A stretch of DNA of 64,000 nt from Flavobacterium enshiense DK69 (lineage in GTDB: Bacteria; Bacteroidota; Bacteroidia; Flavobacteriales; Flavobacteriaceae), in the NCBI RefSeq assembly GCF_000498495.1, contig NZ_AVCS01000004.1, forward strand, positions 62,001 to 126,000, written 5' to 3'. The first letter of the stretch is position 1. Each line of letters begins with the position of its first letter. A program made the translations under genes and the position numbers. Below, piece by piece: positions 1 through 8,134 of this stretch. The notes under the pieces were generated by a model. It had not been told where the DNA came from. It saw only the letters and a program-made list of their open reading frames with translations, and did not search any database.

Positions 1-73
1 GTTTTTAAAAAATTTGTTTTTGTTAAAAAAAATTGTACTTTTCCCAAAAACCAAGAAACCTATTAAACAATTT

Positions 74-667
74 ATGAAAAAGACACTTTTATTATTTGCA
101 TTAGCAATAATGACAACTGTCGGGTATAGTCAGAAAAAGAAAAAGAGCGCTTCAAAATCGAGCTCTTCTTCTGAAGTTTTGGCTAAATCCGATAATCTTA
201 CTGCAGAGATGGGAAAGAATGCATTTAATTTATATCTCAATGATGGCGGAAAAAAAGAAGCTCTTTTTACGCGCCCGGTAGATCCTAAAAGGAAATTGTC
301 GGAATGCAAGATTACGAGTTATAAAGCAAAAGATACCAAACTGTATTATATTTCCTGGGTAGAAAAAGGGACCAATAAGACCGATTTAAAAACAGAAGAA
401 GTAACAAGTACTGTGTCCGAAATCTGGGAAGTATCTACAAAAACGCAAGTTGCTGCAAACACGCACACTATAACGAATATCACTGAAAAAGTCTTTTTGG
501 ATCAGGCGAAAGAGGTTTCAGAAACCCAGCAAAGAAGACGAGTTGAAGGATCTGAGTTCAAATTATTGCCCAATGGAGATGCTATTCTAAAGGGTAAATC
601 CGGGGAAACCAAATATACATATGATCCTGCGACTAAAAAATATGTCGCGGCGGGAAAGAAAAAATAA
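74..667 (+). CDS. Secreted hypothetical protein
   Basis: Predicted exported protein of 197 residues with no recognised family. The start is placed at the ATG at 74, not the in-frame ATG at 14, because a classic signal peptide begins there: MKK, a hydrophobic stretch, and a likely cleavage after VGYSQ. The mature part opens with a lysine/serine-rich linker (KKKKSASKSSSSS), then a polar, mostly beta-looking region, and ends in a basic AAGKKK tail. A good terminator follows within 10 bases, so the gene appears to be transcribed alone or as the last gene of a unit that begins outside the window. It is probably periplasmic or surface associated; function is unknown. Confidence 0.75.
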   Translation: MKKTLLLFALAIMTTVGYSQKKKKSASKSSSSSEVLAKSDNLTAEMGKNAFNLYLNDGGKKEALFTRPVDPKRKLSECKITSYKAKDTKLYYISWVEKGTNKTDLKTEEVTSTVSEIWEVSTKTQVAANTHTITNITEKVFLDQAKEVSETQQRRRVEGSEFKLLPNGDAILKGKSGETKYTYDPATKKYVAAGKKK

Positions 668-675
668 ACCAATTA

Positions 676-703
676 AACCAGTGATAATTTCACTGGTTTT
701 TTT
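676..703 (+). terminator. Rho-independent terminator after first gene
   Basis: Arms AACCAGTGA and TCACTGGTT around a 5-base loop, followed by a T run. It sits 9 bases past the stop of the upstream secreted protein gene. Confidence 0.8.
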
Positions 704-837
704 ATTTACTATTCTTCGGTTTATTGCTTTACGTCGTTAATAGAGTAATAAAAACGATTTAACAGTAACAATTTTTCTGAAAAAAGATAAAAAAGCGATA
801 TTTGTATTACAAAAAACCAATTCTAAAAGTAGAAACT

Positions 838-1017
838 ATGATGAACAAAAATACTGTTTTAGGCTGGGCAACATTTATTATGATTGTTATGGGTTGCATA
901 TTGATAGGATTAGCGATATACCGTTATGCTGATGTGGCCGGATGGGGTTTTGCTGCTGTAGGTATCGGTTTTTTTTCCATTGCATGGGTTTTTAACGCAT
1001 TAAACGGAAGAGTGTAA
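838..1017 (+). CDS. Small two-helix membrane protein
   Basis: A 59-residue hydrophobic protein with two predicted transmembrane segments: residues about 8-25 (WATFIMIVMGCILIGLAI) and about 32-52 (GWGFAAVGIGFFSIAWVF). I chose the tandem ATG ATG at 838 over the in-frame TTG at 802, which would add a polar N-terminus and overlap a near-consensus -7 element (GATATTTG, 797-804). Its composition (glycine between bulky hydrophobics, short polar ends) looks like a genuine small membrane protein. It resembles the small CAL67264-like membrane proteins of Flavobacteriaceae in general character, but I cannot assign a family. It stands alone between a terminator and a large palindrome. Confidence 0.6.
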   Translation: MMNKNTVLGWATFIMIVMGCILIGLAIYRYADVAGWGFAAVGIGFFSIAWVFNALNGRV

Positions 1018-1091
1018 GCTAAATAATAAATGAAACGGAAAGCTATTTTATGATTTACGTTAACATTTAAAGATATTTTAAAATTATTTAA

Positions 1092-1445
1092 ATGCACTTA
1101 AATAATCCAAAAGAAAGAGCCACAGTAATATTACTGTGGCTCTTTCTTTTGGATGCATTCAATCTATTTATAAAGTACTACTTACAAAATAACATATTAA
1201 CGTTCTTGTTTGTAATATTTTACTTCTTAACGATTATAGTTGCGGTTTATCGGACAAATATGTTAATTTTTTCAAAACTATTTACTTTTAATCTACTAAA
1301 ATCTAAAAAACATAAGACTATTTTAGTTATTGTAGGGTTTTTCTTTTATGTTATGATATTGAATGTGTGGGATGAACCCGACAAAAAATGCAATGGCAAC
1401 TGTGGAGTTTCCGGTAGGGTGACCGTGCAAACTTTCATACAGTAA
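1092..1445 (+). CDS. Doubtful ORF, predicted membrane protein
   Basis: An open frame of 117 codons with three hydrophobic stretches (residues about 12-28, 35-54 and 76-92) and a short Cys-containing tail (KKCNGNCG). I do not recognise it. Its first codons run through a perfect 50-bp palindrome, which is odd for coding DNA and suggests that the real start lies later, for example at the ATG at 1260-1262 (MLIFSK), or that this is non-coding DNA rich in T. The frame ends about 120 bases before the asparaginase gene. Kept at low confidence because hydrophobic open frames arise easily in AT-rich DNA. Confidence 0.3.
   Translation: MHLNNPKERATVILLWLFLLDAFNLFIKYYLQNNILTFLFVIFYFLTIIVAVYRTNMLIFSKLFTFNLLKSKKHKTILVIVGFFFYVMILNVWDEPDKKCNGNCGVSGRVTVQTFIQ
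1105..1154. repeat. Perfect 50-bp palindrome
   Basis: Two 25-base arms with no spacer, centred between 1129 and 1130; left arm reads ATCCAAAAGAAAGAGCCACA then GTAAT, right arm is its exact reverse complement. One side is purine rich and ends the hairpin with a pyrimidine run (CTCTTTCTTTT), so it could act as a terminator for the gene ending at 1017, but the unusual length and symmetry are not explained by that alone. Confidence 0.85.
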
Positions 1446-1568
1446 ATGATCCCAATCTGAATGATGAACCATTACAGACAATCAGTTTCCCTTTAAGTAC
1501 AATTTAAATGAGATGTAATATAAAAAAATCAATAAAACATAATTAATCAACTTTTAATTCCTTATACA

Positions 1569-2645
1569 ATGAAAGCACCTATATTTTCAGCAAAAACAGC
1601 AAAAATAATGAGCCTTCTTTTAGGTTTATTTATAGGATTTAGTGTTCAGGCACAAAGTTTACCACGTGTAAAAATTCTTGCAACAGGAGGAACCATTGCC
1701 GGTGCCGGTGCTGCTGCAGATCAGGCCGGATATAAGGCTGGTGCGCTTCCTATTGACCAGTTATTAAGTGCCGTACCGCAAATTCACAAATATGCAACCG
1801 TTACCGGCGAGCAGATTTCGAGTATCGGAAGTCAGGATATGTCCATCGAAATCTGGATGAAGCTTAACAAGCGCATCAATGAAATATTCAGTAAAAACGA
1901 AGCAGATGCTGTTGTGATTACCCACGGAACCGATACTCAGGAAGAAACATCCTTTTTCCTTAATCTGACGCTTAGAAGCGACAAACCCGTTGTATTTACA
2001 GGATCAATGCGTGCAGCAACGGCTATTAGTGCAGACGGACCTAAAAACCTGTTTGATGCTGTTGTGGTTGCCGCAAGTCCGAAAAGTAAAGGCAGAGGGC
2101 CTATTGTAGTATTCTCGGAAAGTATTTTTGACGGAAGGGATATCGTGAAAACAAGTTCCACGCACATGGAAGCCTATACTGCTCCCAATGCAGGGCCGAT
2201 CGGACAAGTATATGATGCGAAACCGGTTTATTATCAGGAATCGGCACGTAAATCAGACAAAAACACGCCGTTTGATATTTCGGGAGTGACAAAATTGCCA
2301 CGTGTTGAAATCGTTTATATGTATGCCGATGCTAATCCTTCTCTAATCAATGCCTTAGTAAATGAAAAAGTAGACGGAATTATTATCGCAGGAGTTGGAA
2401 ACGGAAATTTCAATAAAGCATATTATGATGCTATCGATGCTGCCGTTAAAAAAGGAGTGGTGGTTTGTAGAGCAACAAGATGTGTTTCTGGCCGTGTGGT
2501 TCTTAAAGACGAGGTTGACGATGACAAACTGGGAACTATCGTAAGTGACGATTTGAATCCTCAAAAGGCACGTATCTTACTGATGGTGGGTTTAACCAAA
2601 ACCAAAGATAAAAAGCAATTACAACAGTATTTCTTTGAGTATTAA
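1569..2645 (+). CDS. ansB: Type II L-asparaginase, exported
   Basis: Hydrolyses L-asparagine to aspartate and ammonia, probably in the periplasm. The 358-residue product starts with a signal peptide (hydrophobic residues about 12-27, cleavage near SVQAQS). Both asparaginase signatures are present: ATGGTIAG near residue 38, with the catalytic Thr, and VVITHGTDTQEET near residue 115, with the second active-site Thr-Asp pair; FTGSMR follows as in the family. The length is right for the bacterial type II enzymes of roughly 350 residues. It is first in a same-strand set with aspartase, porin, glutaminase and a DUF481-type protein, spaced 45-80 bases, so its aspartate product is a direct substrate of the next gene. 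No clear -7 element was found upstream. Confidence 0.93.
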   Translation: MKAPIFSAKTAKIMSLLLGLFIGFSVQAQSLPRVKILATGGTIAGAGAAADQAGYKAGALPIDQLLSAVPQIHKYATVTGEQISSIGSQDMSIEIWMKLNKRINEIFSKNEADAVVITHGTDTQEETSFFLNLTLRSDKPVVFTGSMRAATAISADGPKNLFDAVVVAASPKSKGRGPIVVFSESIFDGRDIVKTSSTHMEAYTAPNAGPIGQVYDAKPVYYQESARKSDKNTPFDISGVTKLPRVEIVYMYADANPSLINALVNEKVDGIIIAGVGNGNFNKAYYDAIDAAVKKGVVVCRATRCVSGRVVLKDEVDDDKLGTIVSDDLNPQKARILLMVGLTKTKDKKQLQQYFFEY

Positions 2646-2722
2646 TCTCAGGTTGCTAAATGTCCCTTGTTAAAAACTGTCGGAAAGATTTTTAAAATTA
2701 TTTCCGGGTAAAATAAAAAGTC

Positions 2723-4183
2723 ATGAGAAAAGTAAAATATATTCCTCTTATGTTGCTGATGATTGCTTCATCACAATATTCAATTGCTCAAGTCCGAACA
2801 GAAAAAGATTTGTTAGGTGAAAAGCAAATACCCGCTGATGCTTACTATGGAGTTCAAACGCTGAGAGCTTTGGAAAACTTCCAGGTTAGCGGAGTTAAAA
2901 CTAATTTTTATCCCGACTATGTGAAAGCCTATGCCATAGTAAAGCTGGCAGCTGCCAGAGCTAACGGTGAAGTGGGCCGAATGAAAAAAGACCGACTTGC
3001 GGCCATAGAAAAAGCCTGTCAGGCAGTTATGGATGGTAAATATCACGACCAGTTTTTAACCGATTTGTATCAGGGAGGTGCAGGAACTTCGGCTAATATG
3101 AATGCCAATGAAGTACTGGCAAATATTGCCCTTGAAATGATGGGGAAAAAGAAAGGGGAGTATCAGTACATCGAACCTCATGACGATTTAAACATGGGAC
3201 AGTCCACCAATGATGTGTACCCAACTGCTATACATATCGCTTTGATTCTGCATAATGATAAAGTTATGAAGGAAGCTCAACTGTTAGCGCAGTCTTTCCA
3301 TAAAAAAGGAGATCAGTTTAATCATCTGTTAAAGATGGGGCGTACGGAAGGGCAGGATGCCGTGCCAATGACATTAGGGCAGGAGTTTCACGCCTTCGGT
3401 TATCAGCTTGATGCCGCCATTGATGCAATGCGTAAGTCGGAAGCCTACCTGTATGAAGTGAATATGGGAGCAACGGCTATCGGTACAGGACTGACAGCTA
3501 CTCCGGGTTATGCTGAAAAATGTTCGGCACAACTTGCTAAAATCACAGGAAAACCGATTCATACATCCAAAGACCTTATTGCTGCAACAAGCAGTATGCA
3601 GGCCTTTGTGATGTATTCTTCTTCAATAAAAAATTTAGCTGTTACCTTATCTAAAATCAGCAGTGATTTAATCTTCCTTGCAACTGGTCCGCGAACAGGT
3701 ATTTTCGAGATCAATTTGCCGGCTCTTCAGCCCGGATCGTCTATCATGCCTGGAAAAGTAAATCCGGTAATGCCGGAATTGATGAACCAGATCTGTTTTA
3801 AAGCGATAGGTAATGATGTAACTGTTACATTCGCATCACAGGACGGACTTTTGCAGCTGAATGCTTACGAACCGGTTGTTGCCGTGGCAATTATGGAATC
3901 TCAGGCGTTATTTTATAAATCAATGCCGTTATTCCGTAAAAATTGTATTGACGGAATCACTGCCAACGAAAAAGTGATGCAAAAATACATCGAACGAAGC
4001 GTAGGAATTGTTACGGCTCTAAATCCGGTTCTTGGTTATGAAAAAACAACCGAATTGGCCAAAGAAGCCCTTGAGAAAGATAAGGGGATCCTTGAATTGA
4101 TCCGAGAAAAGAAATTGCTTACCGAAGATCAGATTAAGAAATTGTTAGATCCGGCAGCAATGACCGGACAACAGAAAAAATAA
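2723..4183 (+). CDS. aspA: Aspartate ammonia-lyase with signal peptide
   Basis: Converts L-aspartate to fumarate and ammonia. The enzyme core is canonical: DLLGEKQIPADAYYGVQTLR at about residues 29-48, GGAGTSANMNANEV near 114-127, GQSTNDVYPTA, and the flexible catalytic loop [15 protein letters not shown]. What is unusual is the N-terminus: the short cytoplasmic leader of normal aspartases is replaced by MRKVKYIPLMLLMIASSQYSIAQ, a plausible Sec signal peptide ending in IAQ. The total of 486 residues equals a normal aspartase (about 470) plus that leader. It follows the exported asparaginase by 77 bases, so the two would act in sequence outside the cytoplasm. Family assignment is secure against fumarase C (a separate class II fumarase occurs at 20.3 kb); export is inferred from the signal only. 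Confidence 0.9.
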   Translation: MRKVKYIPLMLLMIASSQYSIAQVRTEKDLLGEKQIPADAYYGVQTLRALENFQVSGVKTNFYPDYVKAYAIVKLAAARANGEVGRMKKDRLAAIEKACQAVMDGKYHDQFLTDLYQGGAGTSANMNANEVLANIALEMMGKKKGEYQYIEPHDDLNMGQSTNDVYPTAIHIALILHNDKVMKEAQLLAQSFHKKGDQFNHLLKMGRTEGQDAVPMTLGQEFHAFGYQLDAAIDAMRKSEAYLYEVNMGATAIGTGLTATPGYAEKCSAQLAKITGKPIHTSKDLIAATSSMQAFVMYSSSIKNLAVTLSKISSDLIFLATGPRTGIFEINLPALQPGSSIMPGKVNPVMPELMNQICFKAIGNDVTVTFASQDGLLQLNAYEPVVAVAIMESQALFYKSMPLFRKNCIDGITANEKVMQKYIERSVGIVTALNPVLGYEKTTELAKEALEKDKGILELIREKKLLTEDQIKKLLDPAAMTGQQKK

Positions 4184-4228
4184 TTGTGGAATCTTTTTCG
4201 GAGAAATCCGGAAATAAAATAAGTCCCA

Positions 4229-5545
4229 ATGAAATCAAATGTAGTTGAAGGCGAAAGCCAACCAAAACTATCGATTAGGATAAAAAAAACCTTGTTATCA
4301 CTGCTTTTTGTGGTAACAGGGTTTGTTTCTTATGCGCAAGTTGAGCCAAAAGCGCCTGTTCCGGATGGTACTCAAGGAGAAGTTTTTCGTGAGAAGGAAG
4401 CAGATAGTTTGGAAGTCAAAAAGAAGTATGAACATTTTAACGAGTTTGAAAACTCGTTAACCACATTGAGATTTGGGGGAGGTTTTTTATATGAATTTGC
4501 AACATACAGTCAGGATGACGTAAGCAAAGATCAGGTAGAGCTTTCTCCTGTTTTTAAAGTAAGGGATGCCAGGGTTACAGCGTCAGGTAAATTAAAAACC
4601 AAAAGGGAAATAACTTGGAAAGTTGGTGTTATGCATGATGGGAATCAAAAAACCTGGTATATGAGGGAAACCGGAGTCATGGTAAAATTTCCCGAGATAT
4701 CCGGACATATTTTTGTAGGCAGAACAAAAGAAGGATATTCGCTAAGCAAGGTGAAAGTTGGATATTCCACATGGTTTTTGGAAAGAGCTATGGCAATTGA
4801 TATCATCCCAATCCTTGGTGATGGTATAAAGTACCTCGGATTTCTTCCCAAACAGCGTATTAACTGGAACATTGGTGCTTATACGGATTGGCTGTCCGAA
4901 GGGCAGAGCTTTTCAAAATACCAATGGCAATTTGCCTCAAGAGTAGCTTACCTGCCTATCTATACAGATGCAACAAAGCCTATGATGCATATAGGAGTCA
5001 ACTACCGGTATGGAAAAGTTAAAAACGGTGAACTGCAGGTGAGATCCAAACCAGAAGCTGATCCGGCCCCATATTTTATTGATACCGGGAAGTTTTCGGT
5101 TTACAGTTCCAATCATGTCGGGGGTGAATTTTATTATCGCAATGGTCCATTTTTGTTTGGGTCAGAGGTTAATGCCCACATGATGAATTCATCTGAAACA
5201 GGAAATCCTATATTTTACGGAGGTGAAGCATTTATGGCATATACAATCAATGCTCAAACCAGGCCTTATTTTGCCAGTACAGGGATATTTGGCTTCGTTA
5301 AAGTAAAAAAATCAGTTTTCGATGGAGGATACGGGGCATTTGAATTTACACTTCGTTATTCAAGTCTTGACCTTGATGATGGTACTTTAACCGGAGGTAA
5401 GTTCTGGAGAGTCACACCAAATGTCAATTGGTATCTTTCAGATAACATACGCCTTTATTTTACTTATGGTTATGGTGTTTTGGATAGATATAATCAGGAA
5501 GGGGTTACCAATTTTTTTCAAAGCCGAATCTTATTTATGCTATAA
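4229..5545 (+). CDS. OprO/OprP-type outer-membrane porin
   Basis: Predicted outer-membrane beta-barrel of 438 residues resembling the phosphate-selective porin O/P family. The N-terminus carries an unusually long polar n-region before the signal peptide core (residues about 22-36, ending VSYAQ). The body consists of alternating aromatic-rich strands, with WKVGVMHDG and MRETGVMVKFPEISGHIFVGRTKEGYS-like segments typical of this family, and it ends in an aromatic/hydrophobic strand (FFQSRILFML). Its place between aspartase and glutaminase suggests that it lets Asn, Asp, Gln or their products across the outer membrane; this substrate is inference, since family members carry different anions. Intergenic gaps are 45 and 64 bases, in keeping with one operon. 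Confidence 0.8.
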   Translation: MKSNVVEGESQPKLSIRIKKTLLSLLFVVTGFVSYAQVEPKAPVPDGTQGEVFREKEADSLEVKKKYEHFNEFENSLTTLRFGGGFLYEFATYSQDDVSKDQVELSPVFKVRDARVTASGKLKTKREITWKVGVMHDGNQKTWYMRETGVMVKFPEISGHIFVGRTKEGYSLSKVKVGYSTWFLERAMAIDIIPILGDGIKYLGFLPKQRINWNIGAYTDWLSEGQSFSKYQWQFASRVAYLPIYTDATKPMMHIGVNYRYGKVKNGELQVRSKPEADPAPYFIDTGKFSVYSSNHVGGEFYYRNGPFLFGSEVNAHMMNSSETGNPIFYGGEAFMAYTINAQTRPYFASTGIFGFVKVKKSVFDGGYGAFEFTLRYSSLDLDDGTLTGGKFWRVTPNVNWYLSDNIRLYFTYGYGVLDRYNQEGVTNFFQSRILFML

Positions 5546-5609
5546 CAGATTTGAAGCATTGCACTATATACATCGATTCAACTTGATGACTTAAAATAAA
5601 TACATTATC

Positions 5610-6647
5610 ATGAAAAAAAGCTATTTTAGAAAAAGGATAATGTCTTTATCGTTGTTGTTGATTACTGCTTTGATTTACGGTCAATCAAAAGAAAAAACTG
5701 CCAATGTGATGTCTAAAGAAAATATAGAGGCTGTACTGAAAGAAGCATACTCAAAATTTAAAGACGTAAAAGAAGGTAAGAACGCTGACTATATTAAAGA
5801 ATTAGCCAATGTTGATCCGAATATTTTTGGGATTGCCCTGGTAACTACTGATGGAAAAGTATATACTATTGGTGATTATAATTCTATGGTGTCCATTCAA
5901 AGCATAAGCAAGGCTTTTGTTATGGCTCAGATTATCGAGGAGGACGGTCATCAGGCCATTCAGGATAAAATTGGAGTGGATGCAACCGGTATGCGGTTTA
6001 ATTCAATCGTTGCAGTAGAAGAGCACAAAGGACAGGAAATTAATCCATTGGTAAATCCGGGAGCCATTGCAGCGACAAGTATGGTTAAAGGCAATGATTC
6101 TGTTGCCAAATGGGAAAGCATATTGGCTAAACAAAGTGAATTTGCAGGCCGGACTTTATCACTTAACAAGCCTGTGTATATCAGCGAAGCCAGCGATAAT
6201 CTGAGAAATCAGGCAATCGCCCATTTGCTTTTTTCTTATGGTAGGTTGTATTTCGACCCGATTCAGTCAACCGATATTTACACGAAGCAATGCGCCCTTA
6301 ATGTAAGCGCAAAAGATCTGGCTGTAATGTCGGCCACTTTAGCGAATGGCGGAGTTAACCCTGTCACCAAAAAGAAAGTGGTATCGCCCGAAACGGTAAT
6401 GTACACGCTTCCGGTTATGGCAACGGCCGGACTTTATGATGATTCGGGAATTTGGTTTTACAATTCCGGATTACCGGCAAAAAGCGGTGTTGGGGGAGGT
6501 ATTATAGCGGTCTGTCCGGGTAAATTCGGTATCGGAGTGGTTTCTCCGCCTTTGGATGCCGCAGGTAATAGTTTGAAATCCCAATTGGTAATTAAATATG
6601 TGGTTGAAAAGCTAAAGGCTAATCCATATTTAATTCAGCCTAAATAA
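5610..6647 (+). CDS. glsA: Glutaminase A, exported
   Basis: Hydrolyses L-glutamine to glutamate and ammonia. The serine-dependent beta-lactamase-like glutaminase fold is recognisable: SIQSISKAF (Ser-x-x-Lys nucleophile motif) near residue 95, NPLVNPGAIAA near 144, SEASDNLRNQAIAHLL near 193, and the C-terminal GVGGGIIAVCPGKFGIGV. The 345 residues exceed the roughly 310 of cytoplasmic glutaminases because of an N-terminal signal peptide (MSLSLLLITALIYGQ, starting after a basic MKKSYFRKRI). It is the fourth gene of the exported Asn/Asp/Gln set. An internal Met at residue 11 could be an alternative start and would still leave a signal peptide. Confidence 0.93.
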   Translation: MKKSYFRKRIMSLSLLLITALIYGQSKEKTANVMSKENIEAVLKEAYSKFKDVKEGKNADYIKELANVDPNIFGIALVTTDGKVYTIGDYNSMVSIQSISKAFVMAQIIEEDGHQAIQDKIGVDATGMRFNSIVAVEEHKGQEINPLVNPGAIAATSMVKGNDSVAKWESILAKQSEFAGRTLSLNKPVYISEASDNLRNQAIAHLLFSYGRLYFDPIQSTDIYTKQCALNVSAKDLAVMSATLANGGVNPVTKKKVVSPETVMYTLPVMATAGLYDDSGIWFYNSGLPAKSGVGGGIIAVCPGKFGIGVVSPPLDAAGNSLKSQLVIKYVVEKLKANPYLIQPK

Positions 6648-6660
6648 TTTAATCGTATCT

Positions 6661-6700
6661 GGCCTGTTGCGTATTTGGAAACCAGCAGGTTTTATTTTGT
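6661..6700 (+). terminator. Weak hairpin after glutaminase gene
   Basis: CCTGTTG and CAGCAGG form a 7-bp stem (one G-T pair) followed by TTTTATTTT. It may partly end the operon before the DUF481-type gene. The stem is short, so this is tentative. Confidence 0.4.
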
Positions 6701-6724
6701 GTTTAAGTTTTTAATTAAAAAGGG

Positions 6725-7951
6725 ATGTTTAGTTATTCAAAAACATTGATGGTCTTATTGCTGGTCTTTCCATTGTTTTTGTATGCCCAAATCCCTGAAA
6801 AAAAGAAAACAGATTCCATTCCTTCCGTAGAACACGATACAGTACAGAAAGTTTTAGAAGTAGAAGTAGATACCACGCTTTCCGAAAGTGAAAAAAAAGT
6901 CAGAAAAGAGGCTTTTACACCCGATATTTTACACCTGATAAACGGCGACAGGTTAACCGGTAAAATTTTATCGTTCCAACAGGGGAGATTAAGTTTTGAT
7001 GCACAGGGGCCCGGTGTTGTTTCCATAAAATGGTACAAAATATTTTCCATTGACGGCGGAAGTAAAATATATAAAGTGGAAAATATTTACGGCGAAATTT
7101 TCATCGGGAAAATAGCCAAATCTGATATGATGGGAGAAATAATTGTTTTAACAGGACCAGATGAAATAATCGAATCAAGTGTAACAGCCGAGTCCAGCGC
7201 AACAGCCGAGCTAAAAAAAAGTGTGCCGAAAGGAACAACAATTAAGTTTGAAGAAATTTTAAGAATTTTTCCTCTTGAAGAAAAATGGTATGAGGGATTT
7301 AAGGGCGATATAGGAGCAGGGGTGAGTTATACAAAGTCTTCTGAAGTACTACGTATTAGCGCGGAAAGTAACCTTTTTTACGTTATTTCACGATGGCGGT
7401 TCGTTAATAATTTCTCATATATGGCAACTTCAACGGAAAGTTCTGATTATTCGGTGAGGATACAGGAAAATCTTCAGGAGTTTTATTCGTTATACAGAAA
7501 ATGGGTGCTTTATCAGGCCAATGCGTTTAACAGGAATGACGAACTGGGTATCGATGCAAAACTATCGTTTGGTTTCGGGATAGGAAATAATCTCATAATT
7601 ACGGAACGTCAAAGGCTGTTGTTGTTCACAGGTTTTTTGCAAAATTTTGAAGACAATATAAATTCAGATAAGTTTGTTGCAAACAGTGAATGGCCTGTAA
7701 CGCTGCAACATACGGTGTACAGTTTTATAAGCCCAAATCTTTCCTCGACATTAAAAGCGGGTTCTTATGTCGGACTCACTGAAAAAGACAGATACCGTTT
7801 TGACCTGAGCGCCGATCTTACTTGGGAAATATTCAACGATTTCAAAATACAATTCTCCTTTTATTATAATTACGACAATAAAAACATAGTCGGAAAAAAC
7901 ACAAAAGAGGATAGCGGTACAGAACTGTCTTTTTTATTGGAACTGAAATAG
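6725..7951 (+). CDS. DUF481/YdiY-type outer-membrane protein
   Basis: Predicted exported protein of 408 residues: signal peptide (residues about 8-22, ending LYAQ), a charged linker to about residue 70, a small beta domain starting HLINGDRLTGKI, and a C-terminal barrel-like half rich in aromatic strands (FVNNFSYMATSTESSDYSV, YQANAFNRNDELGIDAKLSF, RLLLFTGFLQNFED) as in DUF481 proteins. E. coli YdiY of this family has been described as acid inducible. Position directly after the glutaminase gene, same strand, 77 bases away, suggests a link to the exported amidase set. A tandem 18-bp duplication (7175-7210) encodes SSVTAE-SSATAE in the linker between the two domains. Confidence 0.7.
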   Translation: MFSYSKTLMVLLLVFPLFLYAQIPEKKKTDSIPSVEHDTVQKVLEVEVDTTLSESEKKVRKEAFTPDILHLINGDRLTGKILSFQQGRLSFDAQGPGVVSIKWYKIFSIDGGSKIYKVENIYGEIFIGKIAKSDMMGEIIVLTGPDEIIESSVTAESSATAELKKSVPKGTTIKFEEILRIFPLEEKWYEGFKGDIGAGVSYTKSSEVLRISAESNLFYVISRWRFVNNFSYMATSTESSDYSVRIQENLQEFYSLYRKWVLYQANAFNRNDELGIDAKLSFGFGIGNNLIITERQRLLLFTGFLQNFEDNINSDKFVANSEWPVTLQHTVYSFISPNLSSTLKAGSYVGLTEKDRYRFDLSADLTWEIFNDFKIQFSFYYNYDNKNIVGKNTKEDSGTELSFLLELK

Positions 7952-8062
7952 AAAACTGTAGAACTTCTTCCGAATTTTATTTCTTGATTTTTTTGATTTT
8001 ACTACTCTGAAAATGCAATTACAGAATTGCAAAATCATCTTTTAAATTCTTTTATTTAACCC

Positions 8063-8070
8063 TATATTTG
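8063..8070 (+). promoter_or_regulatory. Probable -7 element of ettA
   Basis: TATATTTG fits the Bacteroidota TAnnTTTG consensus 65 bases before the ettA start. No convincing TTG at the expected upstream distance was found. Confidence 0.35.
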
Positions 8071-8134
8071 TCGGTATCTTTTTTTAGGATACATAATCAG
8101 TTCAAAAACAAACAATAAACATAAATAGTAAAGT

